Positions 1 through 7,617 of a DNA stretch of 22,031 nt are shown in pieces. The stretch spans positions 1-22,031 of the forward strand of contig CALPMR020000017.1 in the NCBI GenBank assembly GCA_943324725.2. Reading direction: 5' to 3'. Position numbers and translations under genes: made by a program. Within the stretch, counting starts at the first letter, position 1. The number at the start of each line of letters is the position of its first letter. Under the pieces are notes generated by a model. The model searched no databases. It was not told the DNA's origin and saw only the letters and a list, made by a program, of their open reading frames with translations. This DNA is from Bordetella parapertussis (lineage in GTDB: Bacteria; Cyanobacteriota; Cyanobacteriia; PCC-6307; Cyanobiaceae).

Positions 1-1614
1 GTCCCGGCCGAGGAACACTTCGCCCTCGTCGCTTTCGAGGGCTATCGGCCCCAACTCGGAGAAGCCGTAGCGGGTCACCATTTCCCGGCCGATCCGGCTG
101 ACCATCTGCAGATCACTGGCCGCCCCCTGGGTGACCTCACTGGGACCAAACACCACCATCTCGGCGGCGCGGCCACCCAGCACCACCACCAGCTTCGCCA
201 TCAGGTAGGCGCGGCTGATCAGGCCGGAATCGAGGATGTCCTCATCGGGCATCGTGCGGGCAAAACCACCGACCCCGCCAGCCCTGGGCAGCAGCGTCAC
301 CTTGTCGAGCCTGTCGGCATGGGGCACCAAGGTGGTCAGCAGCGCATGGCCCACCTCGTGGTAAGCGATCAGGCGCTTCTTGGCGCTGTCCTGGAGGGGG
401 GCGGCGGTGAGACCCATGGTGATGCGCTCCAGGGCGTCGCCGAGGCAGGCGTCGTCGATGCAGCTCTGCTGGCGCCTGGCGGTGAGGATCGCCCCCTCAT
501 TGATCAGATTGGAGAGATCGGCGCCGGAAAAGCCCGGAGTCCGGGCGGCCCAATCCGCCAGCGACACCGCCGGATCAAGTGGGCGGGTGCGGGCATGGAC
601 CGCAAGGATCTCCTCACGACCCTTGCGATCGGGCAGATCGACGGTGATGCGCCGATCGAAGCGGCCCGGACGCATCAGAGCCGAATCGAGCACATCAGAC
701 CGGTTGGTGGCTGCCAGCAGGATCACACCGGAGTTGTCCTCGAAGCCATCCATTTCGGTGAGCAATTGATTGAGGGTCTGCTCCCGCTCGTCATTCCCAC
801 CACCAATGCCGGCACCGCGCTGGCGACCAACCGCATCGATCTCGTCAATGAAGATGATGCAGGGGGCCTTGGCTTTGGCCTTGCGGAACAGATCCCGCAC
901 CCGACTGGCCCCCACGCCGACAAACATCTCGACGAACTCGGAGGCCGCCATTGAAAAGAACGGCACGCCCGCTTCGCCAGCAATCGCGCGGGCCAGCAGG
1001 GTTTTACCGGTGCCCGGCGGCCCCACCAGCAGCACGCCCTTGGGGATCCTGGCGCCGATTGCGGTGAAGCGCTCGGGGGCCTTGAGGAAAGAGACGACCT
1101 CCTGCAATTCCTCCTTGGCTTCATTGATCCCCGCCACGTCCTCAAAGCGCACGGGAATCGATCCCTCCGCCTGCAATTTCGGCTGACTGCGGCCAAAGCC
1201 CATCGCCTTGTTGGCGACCTGGGCGGAGCGGCGCACCAGCAGGGTCAGACCCACCAGCAGCAGCACCAACAGCAGACCGTTGCTGATCAGGCCGGCGGTG
1301 GCATCGTCACCGCGTTCATCGCGCACGGTCAGGGGAACCCGGGCCTGTTCAGCGGTGCGCAGCAACAGCTGGTTGTCACTGAAGACGGGCACCTCAACGC
1401 GTTTGCCGTTCTTGAACTCCACGTTGACCAGCCGTTGCCGGGGCGCCAGCTCCAGCGATTGCACACGACCCTGGCTGAGATCCTGCAACAGCTGGCTGTA
1501 GGAGGGCGTGTCGGCACTGAAGCCGCCGAGGGTGAAGGGCCCACTGGCTGCCGGCCGGGAGGGTTGGCTGGCGGCGGCAGAGGTGGCCTGGGCGGAATTG
1601 GGGCTGATGGTCAC
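1..1614 (-). CDS. ftsH: FtsH-family ATP-dependent zinc metalloprotease, 3' end cut by window
   Basis: Membrane-anchored AAA+ protease; in cyanobacteria this family degrades damaged thylakoid proteins such as photosystem II D1. The 538 visible residues contain one hydrophobic helix (about 108-127), Walker A GPPGTGKT (198-205), Walker B IIFIDEID (253-260), the second region of homology ending in RPGRFDR (about 303-321), the zinc site HEVGH (419-423) and a likely third zinc ligand in GAASDLQ (D501). The C-terminus lies beyond position 1. The start is GTG at 1612-1614; an in-frame TGA sits two codons upstream (1621-1623), so the protein cannot be longer at its N-terminus. Residues 1-105 contain no membrane helix, although bacterial FtsH normally has two with a lumenal domain between them. 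The family call is secure; which cyanobacterial FtsH paralogue it matches is not. It is divergent from rpmF. Confidence 0.96.
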   Translation of the reverse strand, partial: MTISPNSAQATSAAASQPSRPAASGPFTLGGFSADTPSYSQLLQDLSQGRVQSLELAPRQRLVNVEFKNGKRVEVPVFSDNQLLLRTAEQARVPLTVRDERGDDATAGLISNGLLLVLLLVGLTLLVRRSAQVANKAMGFGRSQPKLQAEGSIPVRFEDVAGINEAKEELQEVVSFLKAPERFTAIGARIPKGVLLVGPPGTGKTLLARAIAGEAGVPFFSMAASEFVEMFVGVGASRVRDLFRKAKAKAPCIIFIDEIDAVGRQRGAGIGGGNDEREQTLNQLLTEMDGFEDNSGVILLAATNRSDVLDSALMRPGRFDRRITVDLPDRKGREEILAVHARTRPLDPAVSLADWAARTPGFSGADLSNLINEGAILTARRQQSCIDDACLGDALERITMGLTAAPLQDSAKKRLIAYHEVGHALLTTLVPHADRLDKVTLLPRAGGVGGFARTMPDEDILDSGLISRAYLMAKLVVVLGGRAAEMVVFGPSEVTQGAASDLQMVSRIGREMVTRYGFSELGPIALESDEGEVFLGRD

Positions 1615-1635
1615 GGATGTTCAGGTCAGAATTGG

Positions 1636-1641
1636 ACTTTA
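1636..1641 (-). promoter_or_regulatory. Candidate -10 element TAAAGT upstream of ftsH
   Basis: The minus strand reads TAAAGTCCAATT from 1641 downwards, with the hexamer ending 22 bp before the GTG start of ftsH. The same hexamer, with similar following bases, lies 34 bp before psb30 and 30 bp before the DUF2996 gene. No good -35 hexamer is visible. The promoter assignment is inference. Confidence 0.3.
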
Positions 1642-1702
1642 GCGATTTGACGAAAGGTCAGGTGGCAGCGGAGGATCGTCGTTTGGAACTTGAGCGTTAG
1701 GG

Positions 1703-1882
1703 ATGGCTGTACCCAAGAAGAAAACCTCCAAAGGCAAGCGCAACCAACGCCACGCCCATTGGAAGGCCAAGGCAGGCGTCGCCGCCCAGAAGGCGCTGTC
1801 CATCGGTAAGGCCGTGCTCAGTGGCCGCGCCCAGGGCTTCGTCTATCCCATCAGCGAAGAGGAATCGGAAGGCGAAGCCTGA
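1703..1882 (+). CDS. rpmF: 50S ribosomal protein L32
   Basis: Small basic protein of the large ribosomal subunit. The 59-residue product starts [20 protein letters not shown], the typical cyanobacterial and plastid L32 N-terminus, and ends in an acidic tail (EEESEGEA). It has no cysteines, so it is the zinc-free form of L32. The ATG at 1703 gives the normal family length. The gene is divergent from ftsH with an 88 bp gap. Its last 40 bases (1843-1882) are overlapped on the opposite strand by the end of the glycerate kinase ORF, so the two genes converge with no spacer for a terminator. Confidence 0.96.
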   Translation: MAVPKKKTSKGKRNQRHAHWKAKAGVAAQKALSIGKAVLSGRAQGFVYPISEEESEGEA

Positions 1883-3177
1883 GTTTCGCTTTGCCGCCGC
1901 CACAGGTCCACGCAGCGGCGGCGCCCATCCAGTACGGCCAGGCCCTGAACGGTCAGTCCAGGGGCTGATGCAGCGTCAGCAGCCGCGGCTCCAGGCCCCA
2001 TGGCCTGGGCGGGCTGATCGGGGTTGATGTCAGTCACCAGCGCAGGCGCTGCCGGCTTCGCCGTTGTTTTTGGAGCGGCCTGCCTTGTCTCGGCATGTCT
2101 TGTCTCGGCATTGCTTGTTTCGGCCTGCAGTTGAAGCTTTAGCCGAGGTCCAGTCAATCGGGAAGTCCAGGCATCGGCGGCCATTGAGCGATCGTCAGCG
2201 TCGCTGTCATCGGTGACTGGGCTGGGCGGATCACTGACCCCAGCCAATCCTGAGCCGGTGTGAGGACCAACCGCCGGCGGCCTTGCCAACGCCTGAGCTG
2301 CGAGCAGTGAAGCTGCCGGCTCGGGCTGAGTCACCAGCTGCGGATCCACCGCCAAAGGGTCCTGATAGAGAGCCGGTGGCAGCGAGCAGAGGCTGGATCG
2401 CACCAGTCGCTCCAGGTCGGCGGCCGGCAACCAGCCACCGCCGTTGCGTCGCTGGCGAGCTTCAGCCTGGAAGCGCCAGCGCCTGGGCAGCTCCCAGCTC
2501 AGGGGCCGCAGCACCCAGAGTCCATCGCAGGCCTGCCACAGGGGGCCGTAGGCCTCCAGCTGACTGTCCCAGTACCCGAGCCAATCCAGCTCGCTCGTCG
2601 TCAGAGCCGGAGCTCCAGCAGCGTTTGGCCGGCCCAGATCGAGAGCGCTCAGGGCCGTGGCCAGACCCACCGGGCCAAGGGCGCGGCAACCCATCAGCCA
2701 ACCTTCCAGTACCAGGGCGTCACAGGGTTCCTGGCGCCAGCCCGAGCGATCCCCGTGACCCTGGGCCAGGGTCTTGTCAAAGCGCGGCAGGCGCAGAACG
2801 CCGCTCTGACGCCAGTGGCCCAGGGCGTCCAGCAGCAATTCCAGATCGTGGCTGCCCGGAGGCACCCGCGACACGGCGAAGGGATTGCCCGCCAGCCGCC
2901 GTTGCCGCTGGGCCCAGGGCAGATAGAGATCATCGATCGAGGCCACCACCAACCGCAGACCAAGGGTCGGGGCGAGGGCCTCCAGCAGCCGGCCGAGGCT
3001 GGTCTTGCCAGCCCCCACCGGCCCATTGAGAGCCAGCAACGGCAGCCGGGTGCTGGCGGTGCTGCCCAGGGCGGTCAGTTGCTGCAACAGCGGCAGGGCA
3101 AAACCCAGCAGCAGCCTGGGATCAATCGCCGGCTGCCCCGACGCCTGCCAGGCGTTGAGTGCCTGCTCAGGTCCCAA
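1843..3177 (-). CDS. glyK: D-glycerate 3-kinase, plant/cyanobacterial type, with long C-terminal tail
   Basis: Phosphorylates D-glycerate to 3-phosphoglycerate, the last step of the photorespiratory glycolate pathway, in the cytosol. Visible motifs are the P-loop [10 protein letters not shown] (51-60), DDLYLP (82-87), the GLYK signature [15 protein letters not shown] (133-147) and [11 protein letters not shown] (155-165). The kinase fold appears to end near residue 275. The last 170 residues are low-complexity (Ala, Pro, Gln, Asp, Ser) and contain three copies of a five-residue repeat ([15 protein letters not shown]). The start is TTG at 3175-3177, overlapping the end of ycf20 by 11 bp; no ATG lies close by. 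The ORF ends inside rpmF on the other strand. The family call is strong. Whether the whole tail is part of the mature protein is unknown. Confidence 0.9.
   Translation of the reverse strand: MGPEQALNAWQASGQPAIDPRLLLGFALPLLQQLTALGSTASTRLPLLALNGPVGAGKTSLGRLLEALAPTLGLRLVVASIDDLYLPWAQRQRRLAGNPFAVSRVPPGSHDLELLLDALGHWRQSGVLRLPRFDKTLAQGHGDRSGWRQEPCDALVLEGWLMGCRALGPVGLATALSALDLGRPNAAGAPALTTSELDWLGYWDSQLEAYGPLWQACDGLWVLRPLSWELPRRWRFQAEARQRRNGGGWLPAADLERLVRSSLCSLPPALYQDPLAVDPQLVTQPEPAASLLAAQALARPPAVGPHTGSGLAGVSDPPSPVTDDSDADDRSMAADAWTSRLTGPRLKLQLQAETSNAETRHAETRQAAPKTTAKPAAPALVTDINPDQPAQAMGPGAAAADAASAPGLTVQGLAVLDGRRRCVDLWRRQSETQASPSDSSSLMG
2081..2125 (-). repeat. Three 15-bp tandem repeats coding for a pentapeptide repeat
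   Basis: Units occupy 2081-2095, 2096-2110 and 2111-2125 and share the core cTTGTcTCGGCa on the plus strand. On the coding (minus) strand they give [10 protein letters not shown] and HAETR in the C-terminal tail of glycerate kinase. The unit is a multiple of three, so gain or loss of a copy keeps the reading frame. Confidence 0.85.
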
Positions 3178-3559
3178 GTTTGAACGCCTCGAACACCATG
3201 GCGTACGTGGTTCCGATCCTGAGGTTGTCCACCATGACCCAAGGCAGCGGTGCCGGTCCGCTCACCAGCCGGGTCCGCAGTCGCACGATCAGTTCGAACA
3301 ACAGCACCAGAGCCAGGACCAGCAGCGGCCGGCCACCCCGGAAGCGCACCAACAGCATGGCGGTGATGTTCTGGGCCAGATAGAAACCGATCAACAGCGA
3401 GAGGATCGACAGACTTCCCGCTCGCCAGCTTTGACGCAGTTGGCGCAGCAGGGAGTCCCCCAGGCGCCGCTGCACGCCCTGAAGTCGGGTTTGCTGCAAT
3501 CGGTGTTGCTGCAATCGGTGTTGCGGCAGTCGGAGTTGCTGCAACTGTGGCTCAGCCAT
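3167..3559 (-). CDS. ycf20: Ycf20-family (DUF565) membrane protein
   Basis: Ycf20 proteins occur in cyanobacteria and plastids; algal and plant relatives have been linked to thermal energy dissipation, but the biochemical role is unsettled. The 130-residue product has two predicted membrane helices (about 51-70 and 79-94) and the family's conserved end, where [18 protein letters not shown] closely matches the plastid Ycf20 C-terminus. The N-terminus carries four five-residue repeats (LQQLR, LPQHR, LQQHR, LQQTR) that are unusual for this short family. The ATG at 3557-3559 lies inside the end of the CbbY gene (8 bp overlap), and its stop overlaps the glycerate kinase start. It is therefore the middle gene of a probably translationally coupled trio. 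Confidence 0.88.
   Translation of the reverse strand: MAEPQLQQLRLPQHRLQQHRLQQTRLQGVQRRLGDSLLRQLRQSWRAGSLSILSLLIGFYLAQNITAMLLVRFRGGRPLLVLALVLLFELIVRLRTRLVSGPAPLPWVMVDNLRIGTTYAMVFEAFKLGT
3486..3545 (-). repeat. Four 15-bp tandem repeats in the 5' end of ycf20
   Basis: Units at 3486-3500, 3501-3515, 3516-3530 and 3531-3545 have the plus-strand consensus CGGTGTTGCTGCAAT. On the coding strand each gives L-Q/P-Q-L/H/T-R. Units 1 and 2 differ at only one base (CGGGT versus CGGTG region aside), while the outer and third copies have diverged further, as expected from slippage-type expansion. Confidence 0.9.
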
Positions 3560-4328
3560 CCCGATCTGGCTGCTCCCTCAGCAGATCCTGCAGGTAGGAG
3601 ATGGTCACCTGGCCGTCCGGGCAGGCGGGCCCGCGCCTGACGAGCGCCGGGGCGGCCGAATCCCCCAGGCCATCCAGCACGGCCCGCGCTGCCACGAACT
3701 GCTCGAGGGGTTCGGTCGAGGACACCTGGCTGAGGGTGACGAGGGTGGTCAGTCCGGCGGTGACGGCGGCCGCCAGACCCTGGGCCGAATCCTCCAGCAC
3801 CAAGATCTGCCAGGGATCCAGCTGTGCTTGCTCGATCGCCAGTCGGTAGGCCTCAGGGTGGGGCTTCTTGCGGCTGACATCCTCGCCACACACCCAGAAA
3901 CGGAAGGCCTGCTGCAGATCAGGGAAGCTGGCCTGCAGCAGGGCGGCCACGGCACTGCGGCCACTGGTGGTCACGATCGCCTGGGGGATGCCGGCCGCGG
4001 CGAGGTCAGTCATCAGGCGGATCACACCGGGCCGTGGCGCCAGGCCGCCCGTCTGAACCAGCTGGCGGTAGTGGACCTGCTTGCAGGCCTGGAGCCGATC
4101 CAGGCGAGCTGGCTCGGGCACGACACCTTCCACCTCGGCCAGAAAGGCCCCGATCCGCTCCCGGCCACCGCTGACCTTCAACAGACGGTGGTAGGTGGGG
4201 TGATCCCAGTGCCAGGGCAGCGCGGCTTCGGCGAAGGCCCGGTTGAAGGCCGGGCGATGACCGGCCATTTCGGTCTCAGCGAGGGTGCCATCCACATCCC
4301 AGAACACGGCCCTCAGACGCTGCACCAT
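3552..4328 (-). CDS. cbbY: HAD-superfamily phosphatase, CbbY type (probable xylulose-1,5-bisphosphate phosphatase)
   Basis: CbbY enzymes remove xylulose-1,5-bisphosphate, an inhibitory side product of Rubisco. The 258-residue protein begins MVQRLRAVFWDVDGTLAETE, giving HAD motif I with nucleophile D11 and acid/base D13, and E20 as expected in the CbbY cap. Motif II is at IVTTSG (118-123), motif III lysine at RKKPHPEAY (153-161) and motif IV at LEDSAQG (178-184). Length is normal for the family. The ATG at 4326-4328 was chosen because motif I follows directly; longer readings would run into recJ. It is divergent from recJ (83 bp between starts) and overlaps ycf20 by 8 bp. General HAD membership is certain; substrate assignment is by resemblance to CbbY. 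Confidence 0.88.
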   Translation of the reverse strand: MVQRLRAVFWDVDGTLAETEMAGHRPAFNRAFAEAALPWHWDHPTYHRLLKVSGGRERIGAFLAEVEGVVPEPARLDRLQACKQVHYRQLVQTGGLAPRPGVIRLMTDLAAAGIPQAIVTTSGRSAVAALLQASFPDLQQAFRFWVCGEDVSRKKPHPEAYRLAIEQAQLDPWQILVLEDSAQGLAAAVTAGLTTLVTLSQVSSTEPLEQFVAARAVLDGLGDSAAPALVRRGPACPDGQVTISYLQDLLREQPDRDG

Positions 4329-4411
4329 GGGAAGCGGCGGCTGGATCTCAGCCGCGGGATGTCGCTGCCTGGGAAGGCTAAGGGTGCCGCGCACGCTTGC
4401 TGAGCCGCACA

Positions 4412-6370
4412 ATGAGCCAGCCCCGCGACCTGCCGTTGCTCCCCGCCCACGACGAGCAACGCTGGCTGCTGCCCTCCCCCCTGCCCGCTGAGGCCAGCGG
4501 CGGCAACCCCTGGGCCGGGGCACCGGGTCTTGGGCCGGAACTCCTGGCGGTGCTGTGGCGCCGGGGCCACTGCAGTGCGACAGCCATCGAGGTCCTGCTG
4601 GCCCCCCCAGAGGCCCCGGATCCCCGCCAGCACTTCCCCGACCTGGAGCGGGCCGAACTGCGGCTGGTGCAGGCCTGCCGCCAGGGAGAAACCGTGGCGA
4701 TCTGCGGCGACTACGACGCCGATGGCATGACCAGCACGGCCCTGCTGGCGGGGGTGTTGCAGCGCCTGGGGGCGATCGCCCTGCCGGCGATTCCCAGTCG
4801 CATGGCCGAGGGCTACGGTCTCAACGTGGCCATGGTGGAGCGCCTGGCCGCGGCCGGGGTGCGGCTGCTGATCACCGTTGACAACGGCGTGGCCGCCAGG
4901 GAGGCGCTGGATCGGGCCCAGGAGCTGGGCCTGGAGGTGATCCTCACCGATCACCACACCCTGCCGCCGGAGCTGCCGCCCCATCTGGCCTTGCTCCACC
5001 CGGCCGTCACACCGCCCGATTCCCCCTTCCGCGGCCTGGCCGGTGTCGGCCTGGCCCACGTGCTCGCTTCGGGGCTCTGCCGGCGTCTCCAGCGCCAGGA
5101 CGGCCTGGCGATCGCCCTGGACCTGTTCTGCATCGGCACGATCGCCGACATGGCCCCCTTGGTGGGTGTGAACCGACGCTGGCTGATGGATGGCCTGCCT
5201 CGCCTGGGCAGCAGCAGCCTGCCGGGGCTGAAGGCGCTGCAACAGATTGCCGGAATCGAACAACGTCCTCTGGATGCGGAGACAGTCGGCTTCCAGCTGG
5301 CACCGAGGATCAACGCCGTGGGTCGCCTCGGTGATCCCCTGCTGGTGGTTGAGCTGCTGACCACCGAAGACCAGGATCTGGCCCTGGATCTGGCCCGCAG
5401 CTGCGAGACGATGAATCGCCAGCGGCGTGAGCTCTGCGACGCGATCGAAGCGGAGGCTTTGGCCCTGCTTGAAGCCGATGGCCCTCAGCGGCCCAGCTTT
5501 CTGCTGCTGGCCCAGAGCCATTGGCATCACGGCGTCATCGGCATCGTGGCCTCGCGGCTGGTGGATCGCTTCGGCCTGCCGGCCGCCTTGCTGGCCGGGG
5601 AAGGCAACGGCCGGCTCCGCGCTTCGGTGCGAGCCCCGAGCGGTTTTGCCGTGGACCGGGCCTTGAGTGCCTGCAGCGATCTGCTGCTACGCCATGGCGG
5701 CCATCCCGCCGCCGGCGGCTTCACCGTCGAAGCTGAGCATGTCAGTGGCCTGCATGAACGGCTCGAAGCCCTGGCCCAGCAATGGCTCGGCGAAGGCGGC
5801 GGCGGACGCACGGTGGAACCGGAGGCTCTGCTCAGTCTGGAGCGGATCGATCGGGAGTTCTGGCAGCAGCTGCGCCGGCTCGAGCCCTTCGGCATCGGCC
5901 ATCCCGCCCCGATCTTCTGGAGTTCGGGCTGTCAGGTGGTCAGCCAGAAGTTGATGCGGGGCGGCCATCTGCAACTGGTGCTGGAGCAGCAGGGCAGCCA
6001 GCGGCGCGCCGTGGCCTGGCGTTGGCAGGGCCCGGATCAGGTCCAGGGTCCGCTGGATGTGTCCTACCGCCTGCGCCTGGATCGCTGGCAGGGGGAAGAG
6101 CGGCTGCAGTTGGAACTGCTGGGTCTGCGGCCCAGCGGCGGCGGCGAAGTGGTGCTGCAAAGGCCGCGCCGCACTTACTGGTGCAGACGGCGGGGGGATG
6201 TCCTGGTGATCCGCAATGCCGCCGGCCTGGAACTCGAAGCACCCGTGACCACGGGAATCAACCTGCCTGCTCTGGCGGAGATTGGGTCCATTGGCAAGGC
6301 CGAGCCCCACCATCCCTACGTTCAGGATCTGTTCCGGGAGGCGGCGATGGCACTGGGACTGGCGTTCTGA
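4412..6370 (+). CDS. recJ: Single-stranded-DNA-specific 5'-3' exonuclease RecJ
   Basis: Degrades single-stranded DNA 5' to 3' in RecF-pathway recombination, mismatch repair and base excision repair. Counting from the ATG at 4412, DHH phosphoesterase motifs are visible: ICGDYDADG (97-105), ITVDNG (154-159) and ILTDHH (177-182), then IGTIADMAPLVG (241-252). The DHHA1 half has HGVIGIVASR (373-382) and GGHPAAGG (429-436). An OB-like nucleic-acid-binding region follows (about 505-600). The 652 residues are near the usual RecJ length. A TTG at 4397 would add five residues; the ATG is preferred. No clear Shine-Dalgarno is seen, which is common in this window. The next gene, psb30, is convergent. Confidence 0.95.
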   Translation: MSQPRDLPLLPAHDEQRWLLPSPLPAEASGGNPWAGAPGLGPELLAVLWRRGHCSATAIEVLLAPPEAPDPRQHFPDLERAELRLVQACRQGETVAICGDYDADGMTSTALLAGVLQRLGAIALPAIPSRMAEGYGLNVAMVERLAAAGVRLLITVDNGVAAREALDRAQELGLEVILTDHHTLPPELPPHLALLHPAVTPPDSPFRGLAGVGLAHVLASGLCRRLQRQDGLAIALDLFCIGTIADMAPLVGVNRRWLMDGLPRLGSSSLPGLKALQQIAGIEQRPLDAETVGFQLAPRINAVGRLGDPLLVVELLTTEDQDLALDLARSCETMNRQRRELCDAIEAEALALLEADGPQRPSFLLLAQSHWHHGVIGIVASRLVDRFGLPAALLAGEGNGRLRASVRAPSGFAVDRALSACSDLLLRHGGHPAAGGFTVEAEHVSGLHERLEALAQQWLGEGGGGRTVEPEALLSLERIDREFWQQLRRLEPFGIGHPAPIFWSSGCQVVSQKLMRGGHLQLVLEQQGSQRRAVAWRWQGPDQVQGPLDVSYRLRLDRWQGEERLQLELLGLRPSGGGEVVLQRPRRTYWCRRRGDVLVIRNAAGLELEAPVTTGINLPALAEIGSIGKAEPHHPYVQDLFREAAMALGLAF

Positions 6371-6391
6371 TGCCTGACTGATGCCGGACCT

Positions 6392-6404
6392 GGGTGCGTC
6401 ACCC
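6392..6404. terminator. Small hairpin between convergent recJ and psb30
   Basis: GGGTG-CGT-CACCC is a perfect 5-bp stem with a 3-base loop, 22 bp after the recJ stop and 24 bp beyond the psb30 stop. A T-run follows only weakly (GTCGTTTC at 6413-6420). Its place between convergent genes makes a bidirectional terminator possible, but the stem is short. Confidence 0.3.
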
Positions 6405-6427
6405 TCGGCGCGGTCGTTTCAGGCTTC

Positions 6428-6535
6428 TCAGAGGGCACCACGGCGGTAAAAGAGAATGAAGATCACGGCCGGACCGGCCAGGGTGATCAGGGCCAGGGCT
6501 CCGAAATTGGCAATCAGGTGAAAGTCGATGCCCAT
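6428..6535 (-). CDS. psb30: Photosystem II protein Psb30 (Ycf12)
   Basis: A one-helix subunit of the photosystem II core located at the complex periphery, which helps stabilise PSII. The 35-residue product starts [20 protein letters not shown], continues through a hydrophobic helix and ends ILFYRRGAL. This is the family's characteristic sequence and full length. The ATG is at 6533-6535 and the TGA at 6428-6430. The gene is short enough to be missed by ordinary gene finders. It is convergent with recJ and divergent from the metal-binding protein gene at 6699. A TAAAGT element (6570-6575) and a perfect palindrome (6614-6632) lie upstream. Confidence 0.95.
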
Positions 6536-6569
6536 GGTGGCTGGCTCATGCGAGTGACGCTCAAAATGA

Positions 6570-6575
6570 ACTTTA
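6570..6575 (-). promoter_or_regulatory. Candidate -10 element TAAAGT upstream of psb30
   Basis: The minus strand reads CTTAAAGTTCATTTT here, ending 34 bp before the psb30 ATG. The hexamer fits the TANNNT form of bacterial -10 elements and recurs upstream of ftsH and the DUF2996 gene. No convincing -35 is visible. Confidence 0.35.
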
Positions 6576-6613
6576 AGCTTCCAGCCGCTTGGCCCAGGGG
6601 TGGCCCAGCGCCT

Positions 6614-6632
6614 CTGTGACGGCTCGTCACAG
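6614..6632. promoter_or_regulatory. Perfect 8-bp palindrome in the psb30 / metal-binding protein divergent region
   Basis: CTGTGACG-GCT-CGTCACAG has eight perfectly complementary pairs around three bases. It contains TGTGA and TCACA half-sites like those of CRP/SYCRP1, but they are 7 bases apart, not the canonical 6. It lies 78 bp from the psb30 start and 66 bp from the ykgJ-type gene start, so it could be an operator for either or a hairpin in the leader RNA. Confidence 0.4.
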
Positions 6633-6698
6633 CAACGGTGGCGAGATCGCCAGGCACCATGGCTTCATGGCGAGCAGTCCTGAAGCCGAGGTGATGGC

Positions 6699-7205
6699 AT
6701 GAAGCTTGAGGAGACGTGGCAATGCATCGGCGGCTGTGGTGCCTGCTGCCGACTGGATCCAGCCCTGCGGGCTGAGGCCCTCGAGGCTCTGAATCCGCAG
6801 CAGCGGCATACCTACCTGGCGATGGTGGGCGCCGATGGCTGGTGCATTCACTTCGACACCGGCGCGCTCCGATGTCGCATCTATGAGCAGCGGCCTGATT
6901 TCTGTCGGGTGGACAATCTGGTGGGGCTGTTTCGACCAGGCAGCTGCAACAGCTCCGACCATCCCGGATCAGCTGGCGACGCAGCCATCACCGCCCGACC
7001 CCTGGCTGTGGATGGCACCAGCACGGAGACCGGCAACAACACGGTGGAGGGGGTGATCAACCCCCTCCAGGAGCTCAGCCAACTGGAGAAAAGCCAACTG
7101 GATGAACTGGCGATCGCCTGTTGCCGCCAGCAGATCCGCAGTGAGTGGGGAGGCCGTGGCAAGGTGATGCGACGCTTCAACCGCGCCATTCGTCAGAACC
7201 AATGA
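6699..7205 (+). CDS. YkgJ-family cysteine-cluster (zinc/iron-chelating) protein
   Basis: Members of this widespread family carry a conserved cysteine cluster thought to chelate zinc or iron; no general function is established. The 168-residue protein has the cluster at its start (CIGGCGACC, cysteines 9, 13, 16 and 17) followed by GWCIHFD and RCRIYEQRPDFCRV, giving the expected three further cysteines. The middle (about 82-122) is Ser/Thr/Gly-rich and probably a linker, followed by a charged helical tail. The ATG at 6699 is preceded by GAGG (6688-6691). Its stop overlaps the start of the first Gdt1-like gene by four bases (ATGA), so translational coupling is likely. A link to manganese handling is inferred from this context only. 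Confidence 0.8.
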   Translation: MKLEETWQCIGGCGACCRLDPALRAEALEALNPQQRHTYLAMVGADGWCIHFDTGALRCRIYEQRPDFCRVDNLVGLFRPGSCNSSDHPGSAGDAAITARPLAVDGTSTETGNNTVEGVINPLQELSQLEKSQLDELAIACCRQQIRSEWGGRGKVMRRFNRAIRQNQ

Positions 7206-7603
7206 GCGAGCTGCCCGATCCGATCGGCCCGCCCTCTCAGGGCGTCGATTCTGGTGTTGCAGAAGCCGCCGCCGCCGCGGATCCGTCCACGGCCGGCAGC
7301 TGGGGAGCCGTGTTTCTCTCCACCGCCACCACGGTCTTTCTGGCCGAGCTGGGGGACAAGACCCAGCTGGCGGCCCTGCTGCTGTCGGCCGAATCGGGCA
7401 GGCCCGGCGTCGTCTTCGTCGGTGCCTCCCTGGCTCTGATCTGCTCCAGCCTGGTGGGAGTGCTGCTTGGCCGCTGGCTCTCCAGGGTCATGGCGCCCGA
7501 ACAGCTGGAGCGGGCTGCGGGGCTGCTGATGGTGGCGCTCGGCCTCTGGCTCGGTCGCCAGGCTGTGCTGCAGTTCTCCCCGATGCACCTGGTTCTCAGC
7601 TGA
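7202..7603 (+). CDS. Half-size Gdt1/UPF0016 cation exchanger subunit, first of a pair
   Basis: Gdt1/UPF0016 (TMEM165) proteins exchange Mn2+ or Ca2+ against protons. Full-length members have two copies of a three-helix unit, each with an E-x-G-D-K/R-T/S motif. This 133-residue protein holds one unit only: ELGDKT at 49-54, with helices at about 38-62, 68-92 and 104-124. About 35 polar, Ala-rich residues precede helix 1. The ATG at 7202 overlaps the stop of the upstream cysteine-cluster gene. The second half-size gene follows after 14 bp, so a heterodimer restoring the two-motif transporter is the natural reading. Synechocystis has a similar pair of half-size proteins (hemi manganese exchangers). 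Confidence 0.88.
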   Translation: MSELPDPIGPPSQGVDSGVAEAAAAADPSTAGSWGAVFLSTATTVFLAELGDKTQLAALLLSAESGRPGVVFVGASLALICSSLVGVLLGRWLSRVMAPEQLERAAGLLMVALGLWLGRQAVLQFSPMHLVLS

Positions 7604-7617
7604 GTCCCCCCGCCGCC

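Noticed and set aside
4313..5530. 405-codon frame antisense to recJ
   Set aside because: RecJ motifs are unambiguous on the plus strand; the antisense frame is a composition shadow.
6614..6632. Canonical CRP/SYCRP1 binding site
   Set aside because: The TGTGA and TCACA half-sites are 7 bases apart; the consensus needs 6. Kept only as an unassigned palindrome.
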